Below, one piece after another: positions 1-8,202 of a stretch of 64,000 bases of DNA. Source of the DNA: Rhodobacteraceae bacterium UBA6197 (GTDB lineage Bacteria; Pseudomonadota; Alphaproteobacteria; Rhodobacterales; Rhodobacteraceae); assembly GCA_002422085.1 (NCBI GenBank), contig DISZ01000005.1, positions 62,001-126,000 on the forward strand. Reading direction: 5' to 3'. The notes beneath the pieces were generated by a model, which saw only the letters and a list, made by a program, of their open reading frames with translations, searched no databases and had not been told where the DNA came from. How positions within the stretch are numbered: the stretch's first letter is position 1; each line of letters opens with the position of its first letter. Position numbers and translations under genes: made by a program.

Positions 1-61
1 ATGACAACCCCCGGTTCTGCGCCTATAAGGCGCCAAATCAACCGATCCGAAGGCAGCTCCC

Positions 62-979
62 ATGATTCAGGTTTTTGGTCATAAATCCCCCGACACCGAC
101 AGCACCGGCTCGCCCATCATCTGGGCCTGGTATCTGACCGAGGTAAAGGGCACCCCGGCCCGCCCCGTCCTGCTGGGCGAACCCAATACCGAGGCGGCCT
201 TCATGCTGAAGCATTGGGACCTGCCGAAACCCGAAATCATCGCCGATGTCAGCGCCGGCGATACCTGCGTCATCGTCGATACCAACAACCCGGCCGAACT
301 GCCCGCCTCGATCAATGACGCGAACGTCGTGGCGATCATCGACCACCACCTGCTGGCCGGCGGCATCAAGACCAAATCCCCGATCGACATCACCATCCGC
401 CCGCTGGCCTGCACCGCCACCATCATGCACGATCTGATCGGCGCCGATCTGGCCCGCGCGCCGCGCGCGATCAAGGGCGCGATGCTGACGTGCATCCTGT
501 CGGACACGCTCGAATTCCGCTCGCCGACCACCACCGCGCATGACCGCGCCGTGGCCGAAAGCCTGGCCGCCGATCTGGGCGTCAACATCGAGGGTTTCGC
601 CGCCGACCTGTTCGCCGCCAAATCCGATGTCTCGGCCTTCTCGGATGCCGAACTCTTGTGCATGGACAGCAAGGAATACGAGGTCGCGGGCAAACAGCTG
701 CGCGTCTCGGTGCTGGAAACCACCGCCCCCAAGGTGCTGTTGGACCGCAAGGCGGCGCTGATCGCGGCGATGCCGGGCGTGGCCGCCGCCGACGGCGCCG
801 ATCAGGTGCTGCTCTTCATCGTCGACATCCTGAACCAGGAGGCGACGCTTCTGGTGCCGAACGATCTGGTCAAAACCATCGCCGAGGCATCGTTCGGTTG
901 CACCGTCACGGGCGACAGCGTGGTGCTGCCGGGGGTGATGAGCCGCAAGAAACAGATCATCCCGGCGTTGAAGCTCTGA
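62..979 (+). CDS. ppaC: Manganese-dependent inorganic pyrophosphatase
   Basis: Predicted cytoplasmic family II (DHH-type) pyrophosphatase, hydrolysing pyrophosphate to two phosphates and so pulling biosynthetic reactions forward. The 305-residue length is normal for the family. The metal-ligand signature HKSPDTD supplies His7, Asp11 and Asp13, followed by Asp73 in VDTNN and the DHH triad Asp94-His95-His96. The C-terminal SRKKQ motif (294-298) is the substrate-binding signature. The start ATG follows a GAAGG stretch about 10 bases upstream. A co-directional HAD hydrolase starts 97 bp downstream, with a strong hairpin in the gap. Identification is secure; metal preference is from the family only. 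Confidence 0.95.
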   Translation: MIQVFGHKSPDTDSTGSPIIWAWYLTEVKGTPARPVLLGEPNTEAAFMLKHWDLPKPEIIADVSAGDTCVIVDTNNPAELPASINDANVVAIIDHHLLAGGIKTKSPIDITIRPLACTATIMHDLIGADLARAPRAIKGAMLTCILSDTLEFRSPTTTAHDRAVAESLAADLGVNIEGFAADLFAAKSDVSAFSDAELLCMDSKEYEVAGKQLRVSVLETTAPKVLLDRKAALIAAMPGVAAADGADQVLLFIVDILNQEATLLVPNDLVKTIAEASFGCTVTGDSVVLPGVMSRKKQIIPALKL

Positions 980-1024
980 TCGCCGCGGCGAGGGGTTCCA
1001 CAGGCGGCTATGATGCCAATATGA

Positions 1025-1052
1025 GGCGACTATTATGGCAATAATAGTCGCC
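1025..1052. other. Perfect 12-bp inverted repeat between ppaC and the HAD gene
   Basis: The arms GGCGACTATTAT and ATAATAGTCGCC are perfect reverse complements around a GGCA loop. On the plus strand the stem is followed by AAAA, not a T tract, so it is not a standard intrinsic terminator for ppaC. It lies 24 bp before the next start codon. It could be an mRNA-stability hairpin or a protein-binding dyad; the sequence does not decide. Confidence 0.7.
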
Positions 1053-1075
1053 AAAACCCGTCCGAAAGGCTCGAT

Positions 1076-1954
1076 ATGACCCGCCTCATCACCGCCCTCG
1101 CCGACATCTCGCAGCCCTATGATGCGCTCTTGTGCGACCTCTGGGGCTGCCTTCACAATGGTGTCGAACCATTCCCGGCGGCCGTTGCTGCATTGCGGCA
1201 ATTCCGCGCCGAGGGCGGCAAGGTGCTGTTGCTGACCAATGCGCCGCGGCCCTCGGATTATGTGATAGCCGGGCTCGACCGTCTGGGCGTGCCGCGCGAC
1301 GCCTGGGATGGGGTGGTCTCGTCGGGCGATGCGGCGCAGGATGCGATGCTGGCCGGGGCGGTCGGGCGCAAGGTCTGGCACCTCGGGCCGGACAAGGACG
1401 ACGGGTTCTTCACCCAGGTTCCGGCCCAATGGGCCAGCGCCCCTCTGATCGAACGCGTGCCTCTCGATCAGGCCGAAGGGATCGTCTGCACCGGCCCGTT
1501 TGACGAACTGAACGAGGTTCCAGAAGACTACCGCGCTCGCTTTCTGATGGCAAAAACTCTTGGTTTGCCAATGCTTTGCGCCAACCCCGACGTTGTGGTC
1601 GACCTTGGCGAAACCCGCATCTACTGCGCCGGCGCCCTCGCCGCGCTCTATGAGGAAATGGGCGGCGAGGTGCTTTATTTCGGCAAACCGCACCCGCCAA
1701 TCTACGACATGGCGCGGCGCCGGCTGGCGGCCATGGGCGGTGTCGATGAGGGGCGTATTCTCGCCGTGGGCGACGGCATCAATACCGATATCGCCGGCGC
1801 CGTGGGCGAGGGATTCGATGCGCTTTTCGTCACCGGAGGACTCGCCGCCGACCAATTCGGCCTCGACATCAACAGCCCCGACGCCGGCCTGGTGCAAACC
1901 TGGCTTGCCGCGCGGCAACAAGACCCGACCTATACGATCGGCCTGCTCCGCTGA
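1076..1954 (+). CDS. HAD-superfamily class IIA hydrolase (TIGR01459-like)
   Basis: Cytoplasmic haloacid-dehalogenase-fold phosphatase related to NagD, 292 residues; the physiological substrate is unknown. Motif I appears as LLCDLWGCLHNG near residue 20, motif II as LLLTNAPR near 60, the motif III lysine in GKPHPPIY near 205, and motif IV as AVGDGINTDIAGA near 235. The region between motifs II and III is long, as expected for a class II (C2) cap. The ATG start has a GAAAGG ribosome-binding site 8 bases upstream. A hairpin terminator follows the stop. The family call is firm; any specific substrate would be a guess. Confidence 0.88.
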   Translation: MTRLITALADISQPYDALLCDLWGCLHNGVEPFPAAVAALRQFRAEGGKVLLLTNAPRPSDYVIAGLDRLGVPRDAWDGVVSSGDAAQDAMLAGAVGRKVWHLGPDKDDGFFTQVPAQWASAPLIERVPLDQAEGIVCTGPFDELNEVPEDYRARFLMAKTLGLPMLCANPDVVVDLGETRIYCAGALAALYEEMGGEVLYFGKPHPPIYDMARRRLAAMGGVDEGRILAVGDGINTDIAGAVGEGFDALFVTGGLAADQFGLDINSPDAGLVQTWLAARQQDPTYTIGLLR

Positions 1955-2013
1955 CGCGTAACGGATTGATAAGACACTTGAAATTCTTTTTGGCGAAACA
2001 CTCACGGGGGGGG

Positions 2014-2038
2014 CGCCGCTCATTCATGAGCGGCGTTT
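2014..2038 (+). terminator. Probable intrinsic terminator after the HAD hydrolase
   Basis: A 10-bp perfect stem (CGCCGCTCAT / ATGAGCGGCG) with a minimal loop is followed by TTT. A second G6/C6 hairpin follows directly. The T tract is short, so termination is probable rather than certain. Confidence 0.6.
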
Positions 2039-2192
2039 GGGGGGCCGTCAGCCCCCCGACTCCCTCGCCACCCGCCCCGCAACAATATTGCGTCACGGCA
2101 GTAGCCTTTGATAAATAATTACCCAACCCCTTGCGCACACGCCGCCAAACGTCTATGCTGCAGCGCAACATTACTCGGGTTTGGGACTCACG

Positions 2193-2639
2193 ATGATGCT
2201 CGACAACATGCCACGCGGAACGATTTGCATCGAAGATCTCGAAATCGGGATGATCCGCTTTTTGCGCAAAGAGATCACCGACCGTGACATCGAGCTGTTC
2301 GCCGAAGTCTCGACCGACCGCAATCCGGTCCACCTCGATGACGCCTACGCCCAAGATACTATTTTTGAAGGAAGAATCGCCCACGGCATGCTGACTGCCG
2401 GGCTGATTTCGGCGGTAATCGGTGAGCAGCTTCCCGGTCATGGCACAGTCTATCTGGGCCAGACGCTGAAGTTCATGGCCCCGGTTCGCCCCGGTGATGT
2501 GGTCTATGCCGAGGTCAAGGTGACCGCGATCGACCATGCGCGGCGGCGGGTCACGCTTGAAACTCACTGCGCGGTGGGCAATACGGTGGTGTTGAAAGGC
2601 GAGGCGCTTGTTCTGGCGCCCTCGCGCAAGTTCGACTGA
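2193..2639 (+). CDS. MaoC family hot-dog fold dehydratase
   Basis: Single hot-dog domain protein of 148 residues, probably an (R)-specific enoyl-CoA hydratase-like or 2-enoyl thioester dehydratase acting in the cytoplasm. The hydratase signature is visible as DRNPVHLDDAYAQDTIF followed by GRIAHGMLTAGL, giving the catalytic Asp and His. The start used is the ATG of the MMLDNM stretch; a TTG four codons upstream is also open, and neither has a strong ribosome-binding site. ribF starts 36 bp downstream on the same strand, but no pathway link is implied. Family certain, substrate unknown. Confidence 0.88.
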   Translation: MMLDNMPRGTICIEDLEIGMIRFLRKEITDRDIELFAEVSTDRNPVHLDDAYAQDTIFEGRIAHGMLTAGLISAVIGEQLPGHGTVYLGQTLKFMAPVRPGDVVYAEVKVTAIDHARRRVTLETHCAVGNTVVLKGEALVLAPSRKFD

Positions 2640-2675
2640 CCGGGCGGGAAACTCCGCCAGACTGACGCGGGGAAC

Positions 2676-3602
2676 ATGCTGACACTCACCCACTGGCGGG
2701 GCCTCAGGGATGCGGCGCGCGGCGCTTCGGTTGCGATGGGCAATTTTGATGGGGTGCATCTGGGGCACCGCTCGGTGATTGACCTTGCCGCAGCACAACC
2801 CGCCCCTTTGGGTGTGGTGACGTTCGAGCCCCATCCGCGCGAATTCTTTTCCCCCGCGACCCCCGCGTTTCGTCTGATGAATGCCGAGGCCCGCGCGCAC
2901 CGTATGGAAAAGCTTGGTGTGACAAGGCTTTACGAGCTTCCCTTTGACGCCGATCTGGCCGGGATGTCGGCCGAGGAATTCGCCCGCGAGGTGCTGTGCA
3001 AAGGGCTGGGCGTCGCGCATGTGACGGTCGGGGCCGACTTTCGTTTTGGCAAGGGTCGCTTGGGCAACGCCGACATCCTGCACGATTTCGGCGCGCATTG
3101 CGGCTTTGGCGTGACGATTGCGCCGTTGCTGCATATCGGTGGGCTCGAGATTTCGTCAACCGCGATCCGCACGGCCTTGGCCGACGGCCGGCCGCGGGAC
3201 GCGGCGGCGATGCTGGGCCATTGGCACCGGATCGAGGGCGAGGTGATCCACGGCGAAAAGCGGGGCCGCGCCTTGGGCTTTCCGACGGCAAACATGCGCG
3301 TGCAAGACCTGCATTTGCCGCGCCTTGGGGTCTATGCGGTCAAGGTGGACGTGTTGACCGGCCCGCAAGCTGGCAGCTACATCGGCGCCGCGAGCCTTGG
3401 GGTGCGGCCGATGTTCGGCGAGAACCAGCCCAATCTGGAAACCTATCTGTTTGATTTCGATGGGGATCTTTACGGCAAGCACCTGTCGGTCGCCTTCATC
3501 GACTACCTGCGCCCCGAGAGGAAGTTTGACGGTCTGCCCCAGCTTCTCGAGCAGATGGCAAATGACTGCACCCGCGCGCGCGAAATTCTGGTGCAGATTT
3601 GA
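2676..3602 (+). CDS. ribF: Bifunctional riboflavin kinase / FAD synthetase
   Basis: Converts riboflavin to FMN and then FAD in the cytoplasm; 308 residues, the usual length. The N-terminal nucleotidyltransferase domain shows GNFDGVHLGHRSVI (about 23-36), GADFRFGKGRLGN and STAIRTALADG. The C-terminal flavokinase domain shows GRALGFPTANM (about 199-209). The ATG start follows CGGGGAA. The gene lies between maoC and the cysteine-cluster gene on the same strand. Both catalytic halves look intact. Confidence 0.96.
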   Translation: MLTLTHWRGLRDAARGASVAMGNFDGVHLGHRSVIDLAAAQPAPLGVVTFEPHPREFFSPATPAFRLMNAEARAHRMEKLGVTRLYELPFDADLAGMSAEEFAREVLCKGLGVAHVTVGADFRFGKGRLGNADILHDFGAHCGFGVTIAPLLHIGGLEISSTAIRTALADGRPRDAAAMLGHWHRIEGEVIHGEKRGRALGFPTANMRVQDLHLPRLGVYAVKVDVLTGPQAGSYIGAASLGVRPMFGENQPNLETYLFDFDGDLYGKHLSVAFIDYLRPERKFDGLPQLLEQMANDCTRAREILVQI

Positions 3603-3642
3603 ACCCCTTTCCATTTCGCCGCGCTTGCGGCAGGTTGCGCCG

Positions 3643-4104
3643 ATGAACAGACCGTCCCCTTTCTTGCGTCCGCAATTCTGGACCCTGCCGCTGACCAAGC
3701 TGACACCCCCGGAATGGGAGGCGCTTTGCGACGGTTGCGGCAAATGTTGCCTGAACAAGATCGAATACGAAGACACCGGTGAGGTCGAGTTCACCAGCGT
3801 TGCCTGCCGCTTGCTGGATGGCGATACCTGCCGCTGCACGCAATACGACATCCGTCATCAGTTCGTGCCCAGTTGCGTGCGCCTGACGCCCAGAAACATT
3901 GCCGAAATCGCCTATTGGATGCCCGCCACCTGCGCCTATCGGCTCAGGTTCGATGGCAAGCCGCTGTTCGACTGGCACCCGCTTTTGTCGGGCGACCCCG
4001 AGTCGGTGCATCGGGCCGGTATTTCGGTTCGGGGCCGGACGGTGCCCGAGTACGAGGTCAGCGAAGACGAGTGGGACGATTACATTATCGAGGATCTGGC
4101 ATGA
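3643..4104 (+). CDS. YcgN/UPF0260 family cysteine-cluster protein
   Basis: A 153-residue member of the YcgN/YkgJ-like cysteine-cluster family, function unknown but probably metal-binding. The N-terminal motif CDGCGKCC is followed by further Cys residues in VACRLLDGDTCRC and FVPSCVRLTP. The start at MNRPSPFL matches family length; a longer upstream frame overlaps ribF and is unlikely. Its TGA stop overlaps the ATG of the threonine aldolase (ATGA), so the two are probably translationally coupled. The Cys pattern suggests zinc or an iron-sulfur cluster, which is inference only. Confidence 0.88.
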   Translation: MNRPSPFLRPQFWTLPLTKLTPPEWEALCDGCGKCCLNKIEYEDTGEVEFTSVACRLLDGDTCRCTQYDIRHQFVPSCVRLTPRNIAEIAYWMPATCAYRLRFDGKPLFDWHPLLSGDPESVHRAGISVRGRTVPEYEVSEDEWDDYIIEDLA

Positions 4105-5156
4105 ATTTTGCCTCTGACAACACCTCGGCCGCCGCGCCGGAAATCATGGCCGCGATCAGCGCTGCGAATGGTGGCTCGGCGATGCCCTATGGCCAGGATT
4201 CGATCATGGAGCGGGTCCGCGCAAGGTTGCGCGAGGTGTTTGAGGCGCCCGAGGCGGCGGTCTATCTGGTCGCCACCGGCACCGCGGCCAATGCACTTTC
4301 CTGCGCGATCCTGACTCAGCCCTGGGGCGCGATCTTTTGCCACCGCAATGCCCATATCGAAGAAGACGAATGCGGCGCGCCGGAATTTTATACCGGCGGC
4401 TCGAAGCTGGTCCTGATTGATGGGGCGCATGCCAAAATGCCGCCCGAGGCGCTGCGCGCGGCCATTGCGCATACGGCGCGGGCCGGGGTGCACAATGTGC
4501 AACGCGGCATGGTCTCGATCACCAATGCGACCGAAAACGGCACGGTCTACAGCGCGCCCGAGGTTGCCGCCCTATGCGCTGTGGCGCGCAATTTTGGCCT
4601 GCCGGTGCATATGGATGGCGCGCGGTTCACCAATGCGCTAGTGGCGGCGGGCTGCACCCCTGCCGAGATGACCTGGAAGGCGGGGGTGGATGTGTTGTCG
4701 TTTGGCGGCACCAAGAATGGCTGTCTGGGTGTTGAGGCTGTGATCATTTTCGACCCGGCCAAGGCGTGGGAGTTCGAATTGCGCCGCAAGCGCGGCGGCC
4801 ACCTGTTTTCAAAGCACCGGTTCCTGTCGGCGCAGATGGAGGCCTATCTGACCAACGATCTGTGGCTGGATCTGGCGCGCCGCGCCAATCGGGCCGCGGC
4901 ACGTTTGTCGTTGGGGGTCAAGGCCTTGCCGGGCGCAAGCCTGACCCATCCGACCGAGGGAAACACGGTTTTCGCGCAATGGCCGCGGGCCGGGCACAAA
5001 CATGCCCATGCGGCGGGCGCGGCCTACTACTTCTGGCCCTTCGATCAATCGCTTGAGGGCCCGCCCGAGGCGCCGCTGGCGGCGCGTCTGGTTTGCAGCT
5101 GGTCCACCAGCGCAGCCGAGGTGGACCAGTTTCTGGCGCTTATTGCCCGCAGCTAG
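4101..5156 (+). CDS. ltaE: Low-specificity L-threonine aldolase
   Basis: PLP-dependent fold-type I enzyme, predicted to cleave L-threonine or allo-threonine to glycine and acetaldehyde. It has 351 residues, normal for the beta-eliminating lyase family. The PLP lysine is in SFGGTKNG (about residue 201), and the cofactor Asp is in the HMDGARF motif. The N-terminal MNFASDNTS matches family starts. The start codon overlaps the stop of the cysteine-cluster gene. At the 3' end it converges with the minus-strand hydrolase, and a shared palindromic CTAG provides both TAG stop codons. Confidence 0.9.
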   Translation: MNFASDNTSAAAPEIMAAISAANGGSAMPYGQDSIMERVRARLREVFEAPEAAVYLVATGTAANALSCAILTQPWGAIFCHRNAHIEEDECGAPEFYTGGSKLVLIDGAHAKMPPEALRAAIAHTARAGVHNVQRGMVSITNATENGTVYSAPEVAALCAVARNFGLPVHMDGARFTNALVAAGCTPAEMTWKAGVDVLSFGGTKNGCLGVEAVIIFDPAKAWEFELRRKRGGHLFSKHRFLSAQMEAYLTNDLWLDLARRANRAAARLSLGVKALPGASLTHPTEGNTVFAQWPRAGHKHAHAAGAAYYFWPFDQSLEGPPEAPLAARLVCSWSTSAAEVDQFLALIARS

Positions 5157-5950
5157 GCCTGATCGAGGTTCATCGCGATCAGTTCGGCCACCTGCCGCGG
5201 GTGGCTGATCGGCAGCATATGCCCCGCGCCCGGCACCCGCGCCACACCGACGTCGGGCAGGCGGGCGGCGATTGTTTCGCAGATCCGGTGCATGATGGCC
5301 GGGCTTTCGCCGCCTTCGATCAGCATCACCGGCGCGTCGATCGTCTCCAGCCCGCCCGCGCGCAGGATCTGGCCGGTGTCGGTATTGTTGGCCTTTCCTG
5401 CCGCCGCAATCAGCGGGATCTGGCGGATCATCGCCGTCCGCGCGGCTGCGGGAAGCGTGTCCCACGGCTGGCCGCCGCCCCATCGGGCGACAAATTCGCG
5501 GGTCGCCTGTTCAAGGTCGCCGGCGTCGATCAGGGCCTGAAAGCGGGCCGCGTCGGCCTCGTAGGGCGCCCATTCGGGGTGGCCATGGGCGGCGGCAAAC
5601 AGCACCGGCTCGATCAAGGTAAGGGTGCGGATCGCTTCGGGGGCGGCGACGGCAAGGCGTAGCGCGACGGTGGCGCCGTAGGAATGGCCGATCAGATCGA
5701 CGGGGCGGTCGATAAAGCTGGCGGCGATCTGGGTGGACAGCTTTTGATAGTCAAGCACCCCGTCATAGGGGCCGCTTTGGCCGTGACCGGGCAGATCAAA
5801 CGCGGTCAGCGTCAGGGCGGGCAGGGCCGCGGAAATCGGCGCCCAGACGCCCGAATGGGCCAGCGAACAGTGAATCGCCAGCGCCGGGCGCGGCCCGTCG
5901 CCGAAGCGTTGCCAGAAGGTGGGCTGGCCCGCCCGAATATCCAGCGTCAT
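5153..5950 (-). CDS. Alpha/beta hydrolase
   Basis: A 265-residue alpha/beta-hydrolase-fold enzyme of unknown substrate. The nucleophile elbow is GHSYG (about 100-104); the oxyanion region shows AIHCSLAHSGVW and the catalytic His is probably in GAGHMLPISHP near the C-terminus. There is no signal peptide, so it is predicted cytoplasmic. Its ATG shares a base with the TGA of the upstream isomerase gene (TGATG), so the two are probably translationally coupled. Esterase, lipase-like or dehalogenase activity cannot be distinguished. Confidence 0.85.
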   Translation of the reverse strand: MTLDIRAGQPTFWQRFGDGPRPALAIHCSLAHSGVWAPISAALPALTLTAFDLPGHGQSGPYDGVLDYQKLSTQIAASFIDRPVDLIGHSYGATVALRLAVAAPEAIRTLTLIEPVLFAAAHGHPEWAPYEADAARFQALIDAGDLEQATREFVARWGGGQPWDTLPAAARTAMIRQIPLIAAAGKANNTDTGQILRAGGLETIDAPVMLIEGGESPAIMHRICETIAARLPDVGVARVPGAGHMLPISHPRQVAELIAMNLDQA

Positions 5951-6561
5951 CAGAGCCGACCCAGATGCGCGTCCAGCAAGTCCAGCCGGTCTTGGCCCCA
6001 GAACCTCTCATCGGTGTCGCGCACGATATAGAACGGCGACCCGAAGGCGCCGCGCTCGACCGCCTCTTCCAGATTGCGGGTGTAGGTTTCCGCCCCGATG
6101 AACAGGCCCTTGTCGGCCAGATCCGGGTCAAAGCCGCTGGCGGCAAGGCCGGCGCGGATCACGTCATCGTCGGCGATATTTGCCTCTTCGGCCCAGACCG
6201 CGCGGGTAAAGCCATGCACAAGCGCGCCCAGATCGCCCGACGCGCCCTTGTCGCGCGCGGCCTGCGCGGCGATGATCGCATAAGAGGCCGGCGCCGGGTT
6301 GGTCGGAAAGAATGCCGGCTTCAGCGTCAGCGGCAGGCCCAGATGTGCCGCCCAACGGGTCAGTTCTTGCGAACGGTAGGCTTGGCGGTTGGGGTGGCGC
6401 GCATCCGGGCGGGTACCGCCGGTGCGGTCAAACAGGCTCATCAGATCACAGGGTTTATAGGTGATCGAGGCGCCATGACGCCGGGCGATTTCCTCAAGCC
6501 TTGTGCCCGCCAGATAGGTCCAAGGGGAAATCGGGGTAAAAAAGTAGTCAATATGGGCCAT
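5950..6561 (-). CDS. 2-hydroxychromene-2-carboxylate isomerase-like, DsbA family
   Basis: Thioredoxin-fold protein of 203 residues of the DsbA/HCCA isomerase/GST-kappa family. The N-terminal FFTPISPWTYLAG carries Ser-Pro where oxidoreductases have CXXC, as in glutathione-dependent isomerases. The C-terminal SPFYIV and WGQDRLD segments are typical. The start is the ATG of MAHIDYF, where the family usually begins. It is the first gene of a two-gene minus-strand unit with the alpha/beta hydrolase. A role in aromatic catabolism is possible from the family name, but no other such genes are nearby. Confidence 0.85.
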   Translation of the reverse strand: MAHIDYFFTPISPWTYLAGTRLEEIARRHGASITYKPCDLMSLFDRTGGTRPDARHPNRQAYRSQELTRWAAHLGLPLTLKPAFFPTNPAPASYAIIAAQAARDKGASGDLGALVHGFTRAVWAEEANIADDDVIRAGLAASGFDPDLADKGLFIGAETYTRNLEEAVERGAFGSPFYIVRDTDERFWGQDRLDLLDAHLGRL

Positions 6562-6674
6562 TGATCCTGAACCTTGCGCGCGGGGTGTTTGCGGGCAGGC
6601 TAACCCGGTGCTAAGCGGGGTGCAATCTCGCGAATCCGCCGGGGATGCCTCCCGGTGCTGCCAAGGATGCCCCA

Positions 6675-7694
6675 ATGCCTGCCATGACCGAACCAAAACT
6701 GATCTCCGGCAATGCGAACCGATCGCTTGCCAATTCCATTGCCCGACGCATGTCGATGCACCGCGGCATGAATGTCGGATTGGTCGAGGCGCGGGTCGAG
6801 CGGTTCAACGATCAGGAGATTTTCGTAGAGGTCTTCGAGAATGTTCGCGGCGAGGACATGTATATCATTCAGCCAACCTCGAACCCGGCGAACGACAACC
6901 TGATGGAACTGCTGATCATGGTTGATGCGCTGCGCCGGTCTTCGGCGAACCGGATTACTGCCGTGATCCCCTACTTTGGCTATGCCCGTCAGGATCGCCG
7001 CGCCAAGGCGCGCACGCCGATTTCGGCCAAGTTGGTCGCCAACCTGCTGACCGAGGCAGGGGTGGACCGGGTTCTGACGCTGGATCTGCACGCGGCCCAG
7101 ATTCAGGGGTTCTTCGACATTCCGGTGGACAACCTTTATGCCGCGCCGGTGTTTGCGCTGGATATCGAACATAACTTCAAGGGCAAGCTGAACGACGTGA
7201 TGGTGATTTCGCCCGACGTTGGCGGCGTGGCGCGGGCGCGCGATCTGGCCAAGCGTATCGGCTGCCCCTTGGCAATCGTCGACAAACGGCGCGAGAAGGC
7301 CGGCGAGATCGCCGAGATGATCGTCATCGGCGATGTCTCGGGCAAGGCCTGCATCATCGTCGATGACATCTGCGACACGGCGGGAACGCTGTGCAAGGCC
7401 GCCGAGGTGCTGGTGCAAAACGGCGCGACCGAGGTGCACAGCTATATCACGCACGGCGTTCTGTCGGGGCCTGCCGTCGAGAGGGTGCGCAATTCGGTGA
7501 TGAAGTCGCTGGTGATCACCGATTCCATCGAGCCGAGCGAGGCCGTCAAGAACGCCCCCAACATTCGCATCGTGCCGACCGCGCCGATGTTTGCCCAAGC
7601 CATCCTGAACATCTGGAACGGCACTTCGGTGTCGTCGCTATTCGAGGCGCAGACGCTGAGCCCGATCTATGAAGGCATGTATTCGCGCGGTTGA
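6675..7694 (+). CDS. prs: Ribose-phosphate pyrophosphokinase
   Basis: Makes PRPP from ribose 5-phosphate and ATP for purine, pyrimidine, histidine and tryptophan synthesis. The protein has 339 residues from this start. The catalytic flexible-loop region YARQDRRAKARTPISAK, the DLHAAQIQGFFDIPVDNL segment and the PRPP loop CIIVDDICDTAGTL are all intact. ATG 6675 (MPAMTEPK) is preferred; ATG 6684 is equally possible. The gene is convergent with the Nudix gene, with only 10 bp between stops and no visible terminator. It fits functionally with nearby purE and purK. Confidence 0.96.
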   Translation: MPAMTEPKLISGNANRSLANSIARRMSMHRGMNVGLVEARVERFNDQEIFVEVFENVRGEDMYIIQPTSNPANDNLMELLIMVDALRRSSANRITAVIPYFGYARQDRRAKARTPISAKLVANLLTEAGVDRVLTLDLHAAQIQGFFDIPVDNLYAAPVFALDIEHNFKGKLNDVMVISPDVGGVARARDLAKRIGCPLAIVDKRREKAGEIAEMIVIGDVSGKACIIVDDICDTAGTLCKAAEVLVQNGATEVHSYITHGVLSGPAVERVRNSVMKSLVITDSIEPSEAVKNAPNIRIVPTAPMFAQAILNIWNGTSVSSLFEAQTLSPIYEGMYSRG

Positions 7695-7704
7695 GCCGGG
7701 CCGA

Positions 7705-8154
7705 TCAGCGCACGATCAGCTCTAGCGGGTCATAAAGCAGCGCGCCCGTGGCCCCCCAGGCCGCGGGCGCAAGGCTGTCGGGCTTGTGGCGCAGCCCTTG
7801 CAACTGGCGGCGGGTTACAAAACGAACCTCGCTGACCACGCCTTCGGGGTCGCTCCAGGTGTCGGGGATCGGCCCCGCCACGGTGCAGCGAAAGTAGATG
7901 TCGACCTGATGATACCCGCGTTCCGGGTCGTGAAATTCGTTGACCAGCGCCGGGGCGCCGACGGTGATGGCGATGCCGGTTTCTTCATGCACTTCGCGGA
8001 TCAGGTTTTCGGGCAGAGAGCTGTGGGCATGCACGCCGCCGCCGGGGGCGCACCACAGATCCGACTGCCCCGCAGGATAGGCGTTCACGATCAGCAGCCG
8101 ATCCTGATGCAGGATCAGCGCGCGGGCGGCAAGACGGGGCGTGCGGGGCGTCAT
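7705..8154 (-). CDS. Nudix hydrolase
   Basis: Nudix-domain pyrophosphohydrolase of 149 residues, cleaving an unknown nucleoside-diphosphate-linked compound. The Nudix box reads GGVHAHSSLPENLIREVHEE followed by TGI. Relative to the GX5EX7REUXEEXGU consensus, the first Glu is replaced by Ser, while the metal-binding REVHEE core is intact. The ATG at MTPRTPRL is used; a TTG 12 codons upstream is open but less likely. It lies 48 bp downstream of purK on the same strand and may be co-transcribed. Confidence 0.85.
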   Translation of the reverse strand: MTPRTPRLAARALILHQDRLLIVNAYPAGQSDLWCAPGGGVHAHSSLPENLIREVHEETGIAITVGAPALVNEFHDPERGYHQVDIYFRCTVAGPIPDTWSDPEGVVSEVRFVTRRQLQGLRHKPDSLAPAAWGATGALLYDPLELIVR

Positions 8155-8202
8155 GCCGGGCAGGATGCGGCATTCCTTTGCGCCCGACAAGGGCTGGACC
8201 GG

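Noticed and set aside
38..2023. A 661-codon minus-strand open frame over ppaC and the HAD gene
   Set aside because: It is antisense to two well-supported genes, runs through the terminator hairpin and shows no domain.
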